Source: Lysobacterales bacterium 15-68-25 | GTDB lineage: Bacteria > Pseudomonadota > Gammaproteobacteria > Xanthomonadales > Rhodanobacteraceae | NCBI GenBank assembly: GCA_002279065.1 | Contig: NCKB01000011.1 | Location: forward strand, 1-64,000 | DNA: 64,000 bases | Reading direction: 5' to 3' | In this document: positions 26,560 to 35,030 of the stretch, piece by piece | Position numbering within the stretch: position 1 is the stretch's first letter | Layout of the letters: every line of letters begins with the position of its first letter | Program-made: the position numbers and the translations under genes | Notes under the pieces: model-generated | What the model was told of the DNA's origin: nothing | The model's input: only the letters and a program-made list of their open reading frames with translations | The model's database searches: none

Positions 26560-27639
26560 TCAGGGTTGGAACGGGTTGAACTGATTGGCGGCGATGATCA
26601 GCCAACCCGTGCTCGAGACGGCGTTGGCGGTCGACATGGTGAAGTAGTCGTTGTTGGTGCCCAACATGGAGTACTGCACGCCGCCGCTGGAATCCTGGTC
26701 GAGGGTGACCTGGCTGACGAAGGTGTTCCAGTTGCTGCTGTCGCCGGCGACGGCAAAAGCCTCCGCGTTCTGCGCGGTGCCTTCCAGCCACACGTCGTTG
26801 GCGTCGCCATTGAAGTCGAAGCCGAGCACGGTCGCACGGATGTTGCTCTGCATGCTCTCGCAGCAGGACTGGTTGTACGCGAGGCCGGTGGCGTAGTTGT
26901 GGGTCCCGCTGGCGCCGAGGGCCAGCACGCCCCATGCGTTCACGTCGGTGTGCACGGAGGTGTCGCCGCGTCCGGTGTTGAAGCGGCCTTCGGCGCTGTT
27001 CCATGCCACGTTGTCGAGAAAGGCCTTCACGTTTGCGGCCTCGGCGGCATAACCGAAGTAGTCCAGGGCGGCATACGCATCCTCGTTATGCTCGGTGGAT
27101 GCCCAGGTCAGCCGGCTTCCGTTGGAGGCGATGCCGCCGTTGATGCCTCCGTCGGCCTGCTGGAACTGCAGGCACCAGGCGATGTTCTTCTGCGCCATGG
27201 CATCGAAGGAGTGGTCGCCGGTGAACCGGTCGTAGGCGGCCACGGCGAGCGACACCCACAGGTTCGGCCCGGCCTCCTTGTTCGTGTCCTGGCCGCGCAG
27301 CGTGCCCGTGTAGTAGGCGTCGTACCAGGAGCCATCGGCGTTCTGCACGCTCTGCAAGGTGCTCAGGATGGTCCGGGCGCGGGAGTAATCGCCCGCGATC
27401 GAGAACGCGATGATGGCTACCGCCTCGTCGTAGGTGTAGCCGATATGGCCGCGCTGGTAGCTGATGATCAGTCCACTGGATGCCATCTGCGATACCATCC
27501 AGGAGTAGGCGTTCACGGATGCCGTGGTGGTGCTGGTCTGCGCCGATGCCGCGGGCGCAGCAAACGCACCTGCGGCCGCGAGAACACATGATGCGATCGA
27601 GACCAGCAGTTTGCTTTTCGATTTCGTGGTCACTGCCAT
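26560..27639 (-). CDS. Exported alpha/alpha-toroid protein (six-hairpin-glycosidase-like)
   Basis: 359 aa with a signal peptide cut near PAASAQ (residue about 32). The body has repeated helical hairpins with aromatic and Asp-rich turns (GYTYDEAVAIIAFSI, VQNADGSWYDAYYTG, ADGGINGG, STEHNEDAYAALDYFGY), as in six-hairpin glycosidases or terpenoid-cyclase-like toroids. The GH family is not certain. AAAGGAA precedes the ATG at 27639. Two perfect LacI-type palindromes upstream suggest sugar-controlled expression, which supports a role in polysaccharide use. Confidence 0.75.
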   Translation of the reverse strand: MAVTTKSKSKLLVSIASCVLAAAGAFAAPAASAQTSTTTASVNAYSWMVSQMASSGLIISYQRGHIGYTYDEAVAIIAFSIAGDYSRARTILSTLQSVQNADGSWYDAYYTGTLRGQDTNKEAGPNLWVSLAVAAYDRFTGDHSFDAMAQKNIAWCLQFQQADGGINGGIASNGSRLTWASTEHNEDAYAALDYFGYAAEAANVKAFLDNVAWNSAEGRFNTGRGDTSVHTDVNAWGVLALGASGTHNYATGLAYNQSCCESMQSNIRATVLGFDFNGDANDVWLEGTAQNAEAFAVAGDSSNWNTFVSQVTLDQDSSGGVQYSMLGTNNDYFTMSTANAVSSTGWLIIAANQFNPFQP

Positions 27640-27778
27640 TTCCTTTCGAGAATTGGGCTGAAAGTAATGAGTGTTCTTGCCTTCAATCGCGGAGCCAGCG
27701 TTCTGTTCGGAAAAACTGAAGGCAAAACCTACCCGCACCAGCAAAAAAGCCATGCCGGTGATCTGATGCGCTGTTGGC

Positions 27779-27790
27779 GACAGCGCTGTC
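27779..27790. promoter_or_regulatory. LacI-type palindrome, proximal
   Basis: GACAGCGCTGTC, identical in its core to the distal copy. It is centred 68 bp from that copy and about 145 bp upstream of the exported protein's ATG. Confidence 0.75.
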
Positions 27791-27845
27791 ATTTCGATTT
27801 CTAAAAAAAGGAACCCCTGTCCCCGCATGCCCGTGTACGCGCTGA

Positions 27846-27859
27846 TGACAGCGCTGTCA
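27846..27859. promoter_or_regulatory. LacI-type palindrome, distal
   Basis: TGACAGCGCTGTCA, a perfect 14-bp palindrome with the central CG pair and the spacing of LacI-family operators. Two sites 68 bp apart would allow looping or double occupancy. No LacI gene is in the window, so the regulator is elsewhere. Confidence 0.8.
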
Positions 27860-28019
27860 AGCGTCTTTCCCGGAAATAGTGGTGGGAGCCCATTTTTTGG
27901 AATGGGAAAACCGGGCGAGGGGGCGGTAGTCGGTGAAAGGAGTGGGCGGGCTCGATTATCCGACCCACTGGATCAGCCGGGGTAAATGCACGCTGCCCCG
28001 CACTGCGGCGGGCTGGTGG

Positions 28020-28385
28020 CTATTCGCAGTCGACGCCTACGCTGTCCAGCTCGAAGACGTGGTTGTCGAAGTCGGAAAAATACAGGGCCGTGTCCGATCT
28101 CGCCCATTGGTACGCGTGTCCGAGAGCGGCCAGTCGATCAGCCACCTTGTGCAGCGTGGACGGGGGGACCAGGAAGGCGATGTGGTCGCCGGTCAGCGGC
28201 CGCTCCACCTCGGCCTTGACCAGCACGAACCAGACTTCGCCGAGCCGCACGAAAGTCTCGTCGTGCCCGTTCTCGTCCTCGCGGCGAACGGCTTTCGCAT
28301 CGAAGATCCCGGCGAACAGCGCCGCGGTGCGTGCAGGGTCCCGAACGATCAGGGCGATGTGGCTGAGTCGGTTGAGCATGTCCAT
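28020..28385 (-). CDS. FosX/FosA-like VOC enzyme
   Basis: 121 aa single VOC module. It resembles the fosfomycin-inactivating group, FosX in particular: NRLSHIALIVRDPARTAALF, IFDAKAV, GDHIAFLVP and LYFSDFDNHVFELDS. Predicted metal ligands are His9, His68 and Glu112. FosX hydrates fosfomycin with Mn2+; environmental relatives often act weakly or on other epoxides. The start is ATG 28385 or 28379. A true FosA homologue is at 51099. Confidence 0.72.
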   Translation of the reverse strand: MDMLNRLSHIALIVRDPARTAALFAGIFDAKAVRREDENGHDETFVRLGEVWFVLVKAEVERPLTGDHIAFLVPPSTLHKVADRLAALGHAYQWARSDTALYFSDFDNHVFELDSVGVDCE

Positions 28386-28526
28386 GCGGGCGTTTCTTCC
28401 GTTCTGGCTGAGGCGGTGGTGTGAAGCATGCCCGCGCGAAAGAGGCCGGGCGAAGCGGGCGGGGGCCATCCATCCCGCGGCGGGTGGTGGATCGGCCGGG
28501 TCCGGTGGTCCTTCCGGTGCGGCGAC

Positions 28527-29069
28527 CTACCAGATCAGGTCGTCAGGCACCTGGAACTGGGCGTAGTAGGCGTCGTCCTCGCTGACGGGCGTGTCGGAGC
28601 CGCGGCGGCCGTGATCGAGGACGATGGCCTCGGCATCGCGCTCGTAGACCTTCTCGGCGGCGGCGCGGGGAATCAGCTCGTAGCCTTGGTCGAGCCGCGC
28701 GATCACCAGCGTGCCGTTGGCGAGCTGGCTGCGCAGGGCTTCGTTCACCAGCACGCTGCGGATCGCCTTGCCATCGGTGAAGCGATAATCGATCTCGCCG
28801 CTGCGCTTGACCTTGTGCGTGTCGATGATCTGGCGAATCTGCGCGCGCAACTCGGCGGCGCGGGCCTGGGCGTTGCGCTCGGCGGCCAGCGCGCGATCGC
28901 GTTCGGCGCGCTCGGCCTTGAGGCGCTCGACGTCGACGCCCTGCTCGCGCGGTACCGCCGCGCCCTGCTTGCCCTGCTTCTGCTTGGCCTGCTCGCGCGC
29001 CACCTGGTTGACCTTGGCCTTGTTGACCAGGCCAGCCTTGAGAAGTTGATCCTGCAGGGGATTGCGCAC
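28527..29069 (-). CDS. DUF2058 family protein
   Basis: 180 aa from GTG 29069. Starts NPLQDQLLKAGLVNKAKVNQ and continues into a long charged coiled coil (residues about 20-95, many Lys/Arg/Gln/Ala). A compact C-terminal domain with YRFTDGKAIRSVLVN and YELIPRAAAEKVYERD follows. This is the DUF2058 layout, widespread in Gammaproteobacteria, with unknown function and sometimes linked to nucleic acids. The family normally begins at this residue, so the GTG is preferred. Confidence 0.9.
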   Translation of the reverse strand: MRNPLQDQLLKAGLVNKAKVNQVAREQAKQKQGKQGAAVPREQGVDVERLKAERAERDRALAAERNAQARAAELRAQIRQIIDTHKVKRSGEIDYRFTDGKAIRSVLVNEALRSQLANGTLVIARLDQGYELIPRAAAEKVYERDAEAIVLDHGRRGSDTPVSEDDAYYAQFQVPDDLIW

Positions 29070-29149
29070 GGTAGGGCCACGTCGTGAATGGGCAGGCCAT
29101 TGTAGTGCCGGGGCCGAACGGAACGGAGTCCGGTTCACCTGATCCGCGC

Positions 29150-29218
29150 AGGGGACGGGGGGCAGAGCGCACCTTCTTGAAGCGAGCGTGCCGACGAATC
29201 GACTCTGCCCCCAGTTTC
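29150..29218. repeat. REP-like hairpin of the GTCAGAGTGC family, full copy
   Basis: CAGGGGACGGGGGGCAGAGC ... GAATCGACTCTGCCCCCAGT. GGGGGCAGAG pairs with CTCTGCCCCC, an arm variation with compensating changes on both sides (GTCAG to GGCAG). Located between DUF2058 and the TAP-like hydrolase. Confidence 0.85.
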
Positions 29219-29243
29219 ACCGGTTCAATCCGGTCCAGAAGGT

Positions 29244-30893
29244 TCAGGGAACCAGCGGCCAGCTCACCTTGTGGATGTTCGGCGGCGGCGGCAGCCATGC
29301 GCCGGCGGCCGGGTAGCCGTATTCATAGGTCACGGTATCGTGCATGGCGAACGAGTGCATCGGCCTGGCCTGGCAGACCACGTCCCGTGCCGGCATGACG
29401 CCGGAGTTGAGATAGCCGAATTCGACGTTGGAGGTGCAGGTGTTGTCATCGAACATCACGCCGTGCGTGGTGGCATTGTCGATCAGCACCATCCGGGAGA
29501 CCGGTCCGTTCTCGAGTCGATCCTTGAGCGCCTGGGAGTAAGGCGTGGACGGGTCGAACTCGTTCTGCACCATCAGCGCACGCACCCGGGTGTGCGACTC
29601 CAGCCTGCGGTCGAGCGCCGGCGGCCACGGCCAGTGCTGGCACTTGTCCACCAGCGTGGATGCACCGATGGCCCAGTAGCGGTGCACGTCGGCGATCTTC
29701 TGCGCGATGCTGCGCTTATCGGTGGAGCCGGAGTCGTTGCACTGGAGCACGTCGGCCATCGGGTTGAAGCTGGTCCGGGTGCGCAGGTCGGCAAAGGTCA
29801 CCGCAGCCATCTGTTCGGCGTTGGCGATGTCGGCCGGGTTGCCGTCCAGCGCCGTGGACATGGCACTCAGCGATGGCGACACCAGCAGATCCCAGAACAC
29901 CCACATGCCGGTGCCGTCCAGCGAAGCCAGCGCTTGGTCCGGCGTGACGCTGCCCATGCGGTGCTCCGAGGCGGCTTGGTAGATCCGCTGGAAGGTGGTC
30001 ATCACCTGTTGCGGCGTGGTTCCCATGTGGAACTGGTCGCTGTGCCGCGCAATGAACGGGATGAACGCCTCCTGCAGGTTCAGCTGGTCCATCGCCACGC
30101 GGTGCACCGCCTGCTGCTGCCAGTCCAGGTGCAGCCAGTTCATGTTGCTGTCGAGCACCGCTCGCTCAAACTGCTCGGGGAACATGCGGTCGGCGTAGGC
30201 CATGAGGCTGCTGCCGCTGGACACGCCAAACAGGTCGGCATGCCGGAACCCGAGGATGGCGCGCACCAGGTTCAGATCGCGCGCGTGGTTGGGGGTGTTG
30301 ATGCCCTTGAGGAAAGTCGCATGCTGCTGCATGCAGGCGCTGATGGAGCGGTTCCACCAGTCCTGCTGCGCCTGCACGCTCTCGGCGGTGGGATTCCGGC
30401 TGTCGCCGTCCATGAAGTTCTCGGCACCGCTGCGTTGCGCATAGTTGCAGCTCACCTGGGTGCCCAGGCCGTCGCTGATGCCGCGCAGGTCGACGCCGAC
30501 CACCAGATGATCGGCCTGAATCTGCGGCTGCAATTGCTCCAGCATCTCCGCCATCGACGCGCTGGAGTTGTCCGGACCGCCCGCGTTGACCAGCAGCAAA
30601 CGGGAGCGGGGCGGCGGATTGCGCGGCCGGGAAATGCCGATGGTGATGTCTCCGCGGCCCGGATCGGCCCAGTCGACGGGCACCGTGACCAGGGCGCACT
30701 GGATGGTGCTCCCGTCGGTGAACAGCGATGGCGGGCAGTCGCCCCAGTTCACCGGTTGCTGGTAGTACCGGGCGTAGGCCGGATCGCTGCTGTGATCGTC
30801 GACGCCAGCGTCGTGCGCGCCGGCAAGCCACGGGTACCCCACGCAGCCGATCAACAACACCAGCGTGCGCGCAGACAACGTAAAGAGCTTCAT
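29244..30893 (-). CDS. Secreted TAP-like alpha/beta hydrolase (S33-type peptidase family)
   Basis: 549 aa with a signal peptide ending LAGAH near residue 26. Nucleophile Ser is in GVSSGSS, Asp in NEFDPSTPYS and His in NATTHGVM, as in tripeptidyl aminopeptidase-like enzymes with a C-terminal TAP domain. The N-terminal WGDCPPSLF ... IQCALVTVPVDWADP is typical of that group. The role is probably release of short peptides or an ester hydrolysis in the periplasm. Divergent from the MocR regulator across 334 bp. Confidence 0.88.
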   Translation of the reverse strand: MKLFTLSARTLVLLIGCVGYPWLAGAHDAGVDDHSSDPAYARYYQQPVNWGDCPPSLFTDGSTIQCALVTVPVDWADPGRGDITIGISRPRNPPPRSRLLLVNAGGPDNSSASMAEMLEQLQPQIQADHLVVGVDLRGISDGLGTQVSCNYAQRSGAENFMDGDSRNPTAESVQAQQDWWNRSISACMQQHATFLKGINTPNHARDLNLVRAILGFRHADLFGVSSGSSLMAYADRMFPEQFERAVLDSNMNWLHLDWQQQAVHRVAMDQLNLQEAFIPFIARHSDQFHMGTTPQQVMTTFQRIYQAASEHRMGSVTPDQALASLDGTGMWVFWDLLVSPSLSAMSTALDGNPADIANAEQMAAVTFADLRTRTSFNPMADVLQCNDSGSTDKRSIAQKIADVHRYWAIGASTLVDKCQHWPWPPALDRRLESHTRVRALMVQNEFDPSTPYSQALKDRLENGPVSRMVLIDNATTHGVMFDDNTCTSNVEFGYLNSGVMPARDVVCQARPMHSFAMHDTVTYEYGYPAAGAWLPPPPNIHKVSWPLVP

Positions 30894-31227
30894 CTTCAGG
30901 CTTCCTTGGTCAGTAGTGGCATGCGGAACACCCGGATCCCCCGGTTTCCCTGTGCGTATCGCCTTGGCGTAGCGCGCTGCCACGACCCGAAGCCGGGCCA
31001 GAGCGGGCGCGCGGGGTTGCCGGGGCGTCGCCCGGTCGCTTTCTGGAACGATCGATTCGCTTCTCCCCTGCGGGACTGCCCGAAGCGGGCGTCCACCGCG
31101 GCTGGCCTTGCCTGGGTGAGGGTGCTGCCCGCCGTGGCATCATCATTCGCCCGTGTGGGCGGGACGGTAAATGACCGGTCGCGGGCTTTTTCGATGTAAC
31201 CACTTTGCGTCGGTGCAGGGAGTACGG
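30894..31227. promoter_or_regulatory. Divergent intergenic region, hydrolase versus MocR
   Basis: No gene supported. It carries both promoters of the TAP-like hydrolase and the MocR gene. MocR regulators usually control a neighbouring divergent gene, so their paired sites should be here. I could not identify direct repeats by eye. Confidence 0.5.
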
Positions 31228-32694
31228 ATGGCAGGCAGGCGGCAGGACGACGAGCCGATGTATGTGCGGATCGCCGAGTCGATCCGGTGCGATATCGATT
31301 CGGGTCGCTTCCAGGTGGGAGATTGCCTGCCCGGAAGCCGCTCGATGGCCGTCTCCCTGGGGGTTTCCCGCACCGTGGTGCTGATGGCTTACGACCAGCT
31401 GGAAAGCGAGGGCTATCTGGATTCGCGCTCAGGCAGCGGCACCTATGTGAGCGCGCGCCCGGTCAGCGCATTCGCTGGCGGAGCGCCGTTGGCGGAATTC
31501 GTCGAAGCGCCCGGGGAAGCGCGTCTGTCGCGCCTGGCCCGGCGGGCCGTGCTGCCTGCCTTGCCCGACGGAGGTCTGCCGGCCTCCTCGGGGGAGGTGA
31601 TCGATCTGGCCCAGCCCCGGGTGAAGTCCGACCCGCACAGCCTCAAGGCGTGGATGCAGAACCTGATGGCGCTGCTGCGCCGTCGCGATGCCCCCGACTT
31701 TCCCGAGCTGCAGGGCGCGCTCGCGCTGCGCAAGGCCGTGGCCGGCTATCTGGGTATCGAGCGGGCGATCGAGGTCGATCCGGACGACATCCTGATCGTC
31801 AGCGGCGCCCAGCAGGCACGCGACCTCATCGCCCGCGTCCTGCTCGACGAAGGCGAAGGCGTGGGCGTGGAGGAACCCTGCCACTGGACCGTGCGGCACA
31901 CGTTCGAGGCGATGGGGGCGCGCGTCGTGCCGTGCCAGGTGGACGCGCGCGGCCTGGACATCGAGGGCCATGCCTCGGCCCTGGACGGCGTGCGGCTGGT
32001 CAACGTCGCGCCATCATTCCAGTTTCCCACCGGCGTGGTCATGCCCGAGGAGCGGCGCCGCACCTTGCTGCAATGGGCATATGCCCACGACGCCTGCCTG
32101 GTGGAAGACGATTTCGACTGCGAGCACCGCTTCGGCGTGCGCACCTCTCCGTCGTTGTGGTCGCTGGATCGCCACGGCCGGGTGATCCACGTGAGCAGTT
32201 TTGCGCGCTCCCTGTTTCCTGCGCTGCAACTGGGCTACATGTTGTTGCCGCGTTCGTTGCGCGAGCGGTTCCTGGCGGTGAAGTGGCTGGCGGACCGCGG
32301 CAGCATATCGATGCAGCAGCACGTGCTTGCCGCATGCATCACCAGCGGTCAGTACCTGCGTGATCTGCGGCGTACCGCCCACCGTCTGGCGCCTCGCCAT
32401 CGCGCCCTGCACGACGCGCTGCAGGCGCGGCTGGGCGACGCCATGATGGTGACCGGCTCGGTGGCGGGCGGATCGATCTTCGTGCACCTGCCGCGGTTGC
32501 CGCGCAGCGCTACCGGGGCCTTGATGGCCGAAGCCCTGGAGCGCGGCGTGCGTATTCGTTCCGCCGAGCGATTCCACCAGGCGCCTCCCGATCATGTCAC
32601 GCTGGTGCTCAGCTACGCTGGAATTTCCGAAGCGAACCTGAAGCGAGCGGGAGCCCGGCTCGCGGAAGCCTGTCTGGCGATGGCGGAGCGTTGA
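31228..32694 (+). CDS. MocR/PdxR-like GntR-aminotransferase fusion regulator lacking the PLP lysine
   Basis: 488 aa from ATG 31228. A GntR winged helix (YVRIAESIRCDIDSGRFQVGDCLPGSR ... LGVSRTVV) is followed by a fold-type I aminotransferase domain (about 120-485). The aspartate for the PLP ring is present in VEDDFDCEHRF. The Schiff-base lysine normally in FSK-S/T-L-P-AL is Arg327 in SSFARSLFPALQLGY, confirmed by the codon CGC at 32206. It probably does not bind PLP covalently and could sense another ligand or be constitutive. Divergent neighbour: the TAP-like hydrolase. Confidence 0.88.
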   Translation: MAGRRQDDEPMYVRIAESIRCDIDSGRFQVGDCLPGSRSMAVSLGVSRTVVLMAYDQLESEGYLDSRSGSGTYVSARPVSAFAGGAPLAEFVEAPGEARLSRLARRAVLPALPDGGLPASSGEVIDLAQPRVKSDPHSLKAWMQNLMALLRRRDAPDFPELQGALALRKAVAGYLGIERAIEVDPDDILIVSGAQQARDLIARVLLDEGEGVGVEEPCHWTVRHTFEAMGARVVPCQVDARGLDIEGHASALDGVRLVNVAPSFQFPTGVVMPEERRRTLLQWAYAHDACLVEDDFDCEHRFGVRTSPSLWSLDRHGRVIHVSSFARSLFPALQLGYMLLPRSLRERFLAVKWLADRGSISMQQHVLAACITSGQYLRDLRRTAHRLAPRHRALHDALQARLGDAMMVTGSVAGGSIFVHLPRLPRSATGALMAEALERGVRIRSAERFHQAPPDHVTLVLSYAGISEANLKRAGARLAEACLAMAER

Positions 32695-32745
32695 ACCCGT
32701 CGCCACCACCAACCCGGGCCAGGTTGGATGCCGAGAGTGTCTGCT

Positions 32746-33672
32746 ATGACGATGACTGCGCTTCGTGGATGTAACGGACACACTGCACGGTGCAGGCGGG
32801 TGGTGGCCTGGGTGGCAATTGGCTTCGGGGGCCTGCTGTTCGGCCAGGTAGCCGCGCTGGCGGCGAGCGCGCCGTCTGCGCCCGCCGTCGCGCTGCGCTT
32901 CGACGATGCCCGCCTGTTCCATCCCGCCAAGCGCCTGCCGCCCGGCGTGTGGACCGATGCGGCAAGGGATGATTCGCGCCAGACGGCGCAGCTGACCACG
33001 GCAGACGGCGTGACTCTGCGCGGGTGGTTCTATCCCTCGCCGGTGGCCGATGCGCCTTTCGTAGTCACCTTCCACGGCAACAACGAAACCATCGGCGACG
33101 CCTGGACGCAGGCCCGCGACGGGTTTTTCTACGCCACGCTCGGTTTCAATCTCATCACCTTCGATTACCGCGGCACCGGCTTCAGCGACGGCACGATCTC
33201 GCTGGCGAAGGCGCGCGCCGATGCGCTGGCCATCTACGACCTGGCGGTGAAGAAGGCGGCGGGGCGTCCGGTGTACGTGGTGGGCTGGTCGCTCGGCTCG
33301 ATCTTCGCCAGCCACGTGGCGGCGAGCCGGCCGTCGGTGGCGGGGCTGGTGTTGCTCGATCCGCTGGCCGGAGCCGATGCGCTGCCCGCCGAAATCGCCC
33401 GGGCCCTGCATCGGCCGGTGGAGGTGGCCGCCAGCGTGAAGGAGGGCATCCGCAACGCCGAGGAGCTGCGGCGCTACCGCGGTCCGCTGCTGGTGGTGCA
33501 CGGCACCGCGGACGAGGTCATTCCCATTGCCGAGGGGCGCGCCGATTTCGTCGCGGCCGGCTCCACCGACAAGACCTTCGTGCCGGTGGCAGGCAAGGGC
33601 CACGTCGCTGCGATCTGGTCGGTGCAGGCCGACCACGCGATCGCGGCTTTCTTCGCCCGCCAGCGGCGGTAG
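32746..33672 (+). CDS. Exported or membrane-anchored alpha/beta hydrolase
   Basis: 308 aa. A twin-hydrophobic N-terminus (residues about 19-40) could be a signal peptide or anchor. The fold shows VTFHGNNETIGD (oxyanion), nucleophile Ser in VVGWSLGSIF, Asp in HGTADEVIPI and His in GKGHVAA. It resembles esterases of the ABHD/YpfH group. It is 51 bp downstream of the MocR gene on the same strand, so could be co-transcribed. Confidence 0.85.
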   Translation: MTMTALRGCNGHTARCRRVVAWVAIGFGGLLFGQVAALAASAPSAPAVALRFDDARLFHPAKRLPPGVWTDAARDDSRQTAQLTTADGVTLRGWFYPSPVADAPFVVTFHGNNETIGDAWTQARDGFFYATLGFNLITFDYRGTGFSDGTISLAKARADALAIYDLAVKKAAGRPVYVVGWSLGSIFASHVAASRPSVAGLVLLDPLAGADALPAEIARALHRPVEVAASVKEGIRNAEELRRYRGPLLVVHGTADEVIPIAEGRADFVAAGSTDKTFVPVAGKGHVAAIWSVQADHAIAAFFARQRR

Positions 33673-33835
33673 TCGATGGCGGGCCAGACCTTCGGATAAC
33701 GGGCCGGGGCCGCCCGGCCGGTTCGCGGCCTGCGTGCCAAAGGTGCCGCCCGCCAGACCCCGTTCGGTTGCCGAAGTGAATCTGGCTCCGTTTGCAGGCC
33801 GCCAGGAATCGCGTCGAGATCGAACCTCTGTCAGG

Positions 33836-34219
33836 TCACGATCCCAGTGCCGCTATTTCTTCGTAGCCGGTTCGGACCGTTGGCAGCGTGATCGAACCGC
33901 CAGTGAGCAATCCGATACGCAAGGCCTCGGCCATTTCCTTTGCGGTGGCTCCCGCGCCCTTCGCATTACGCAAATGGAAGCGCAGGCAAGACTCGCAACG
34001 TTCCACCACGGAAATCGAGGCGCCGGTCAATTCCTTGTATTTCTTCGGAATTGCCCCCTCGCCCCAAGTCGTCATGTACATGTTGTGAAAGTTCTCGGTG
34101 AATGCAGGATCGGCCTTGCGCATCAGATCTTCCTTCTGCGGCGGCGTTTCGGCCGCATAGGCGGCAGGGCCGGCGGCGAAGGAGGCGAGGAGCATGAGCA
34201 GAGGGATGGTCTTGGTCAT
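33836..34219 (-). CDS. Exported carboxymuconolactone decarboxylase (AhpD-like) family protein
   Basis: 127 aa with a signal peptide ending AYAAE near residue 22, followed by a CMD/AhpD domain. The redox pair is CESC in VERCESCLRFHLRNAKGAGATA, with His four residues after the second Cys, as in AhpD-type peroxide-defence proteins. A periplasmic location is unusual for AhpD. Stands alone; a hairpin repeat lies just upstream of its start. Confidence 0.85.
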   Translation of the reverse strand: MTKTIPLLMLLASFAAGPAAYAAETPPQKEDLMRKADPAFTENFHNMYMTTWGEGAIPKKYKELTGASISVVERCESCLRFHLRNAKGAGATAKEMAEALRIGLLTGGSITLPTVRTGYEEIAALGS

Positions 34220-34248
34220 AACAACTCCATGAAAGATAAGACAACGGC

Positions 34249-34301
34249 AGTCGGGTTCACTTGTTTCGATCTATTTCGCGCAGGGAAGTGAACCCGACCC
34301 C
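34249..34301. repeat. REP-like hairpin, GTCGGGTTCACTT variant
   Basis: CAGTCGGGTTCACTTGTTTC ... AGGGAAGTGAACCCGACCCC. The arms GTCGGGTTCACTT and AAGTGAACCCGAC pair perfectly over 13 bp. The core differs from the GTCAGAGTGC copies, so it is a second subtype. A decayed half-site lies at about 33770-33790. Confidence 0.8.
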
Positions 34302-34330
34302 GTTCTGTTCCCGTTGATCACTCCGCCTGA

Positions 34331-34888
34331 TCAGTTCCGGCGGAGCAGCGCAAACAGCAGCAGGTCGTGATGCCGGCCCTGCCAGAAGCCCGCTTCACGC
34401 AAACGTCCTTCCTCGACAAAGCCCAGGTTGCGGACGAGCTTCAGGGAGGCCGCATTCTCCGGGTGGATCTGTGCCTCGACGCGATGCAGCTGCATGTGCT
34501 CGAAGCCCCACGTCAAAGCGGCCGCCAAGGCTTCGGTCATGAAGCCCTTGCCCCAGGCCGTCCTGGCCAGCTCGTAGCCTGTGGTGCAGCTTTTCCAGCC
34601 ACGGTTCCATTTGAACAGCCCGCACGAGCCGACCAGCGCACCGCTGGCCTTGCTCTGGATGCCCCAGCGCACGCCCGGGTTTGGCATGTGGCGCCAGCCC
34701 GCGAATGTCTCCACCAGCGTTTCCGCCTGACCCGGCTCCGTGAGGGGATCCGAACCGAACCAGCGCATGGCCTGCGCATCACTGTGGATGGCGAACAGCG
34801 CGGGTGCGTCGGCAGCGACGATCTCGCGAAGGAGTAGGCGGTCGGTTTCGATCGTGGGGAACCCGTTCATTGACTGCTTCATGCTCAT
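34331..34888 (-). CDS. GNAT family N-acetyltransferase (RimJ/RimL type)
   Basis: 185 aa with the full GNAT fold. ETDRLLLREIVAADAPALFAIHSD is the start strand, GYELARTAWGKGFMTEALAAAL carries the acetyl-CoA loop, and the C-terminal NLGFVEEGRLREAGF fits the RimJ/RimL group that acetylates protein N-termini or antibiotics. The substrate is not predictable from sequence. The hairpin copy at 34249 lies just past its stop. Confidence 0.9.
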   Translation of the reverse strand: MSMKQSMNGFPTIETDRLLLREIVAADAPALFAIHSDAQAMRWFGSDPLTEPGQAETLVETFAGWRHMPNPGVRWGIQSKASGALVGSCGLFKWNRGWKSCTTGYELARTAWGKGFMTEALAAALTWGFEHMQLHRVEAQIHPENAASLKLVRNLGFVEEGRLREAGFWQGRHHDLLLFALLRRN

Positions 34889-35030
34889 GTCTTCCAGTCC
34901 GCGGAGTTTGTGCGGTCCGCAATAAAGCGCGCCGATTGCACCGTCTCTCTGTGCCCGTTGTGAAAAGTCTACTCAGGCCCCTGTTTGCGTTGAGGCGGGC
35001 GAATAGCCTGCGCGACGTGGCACCAAGGCA

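Larger units (their letters stand above)
27640..28019. promoter_or_regulatory. Promoter region of the exported toroid protein
   Basis: About 380 bp without a supported gene. It contains both LacI-type palindromes. The remaining sequence towards 28019 has no recognisable signal and adjoins the stop of the FosX-like gene. Confidence 0.6.
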
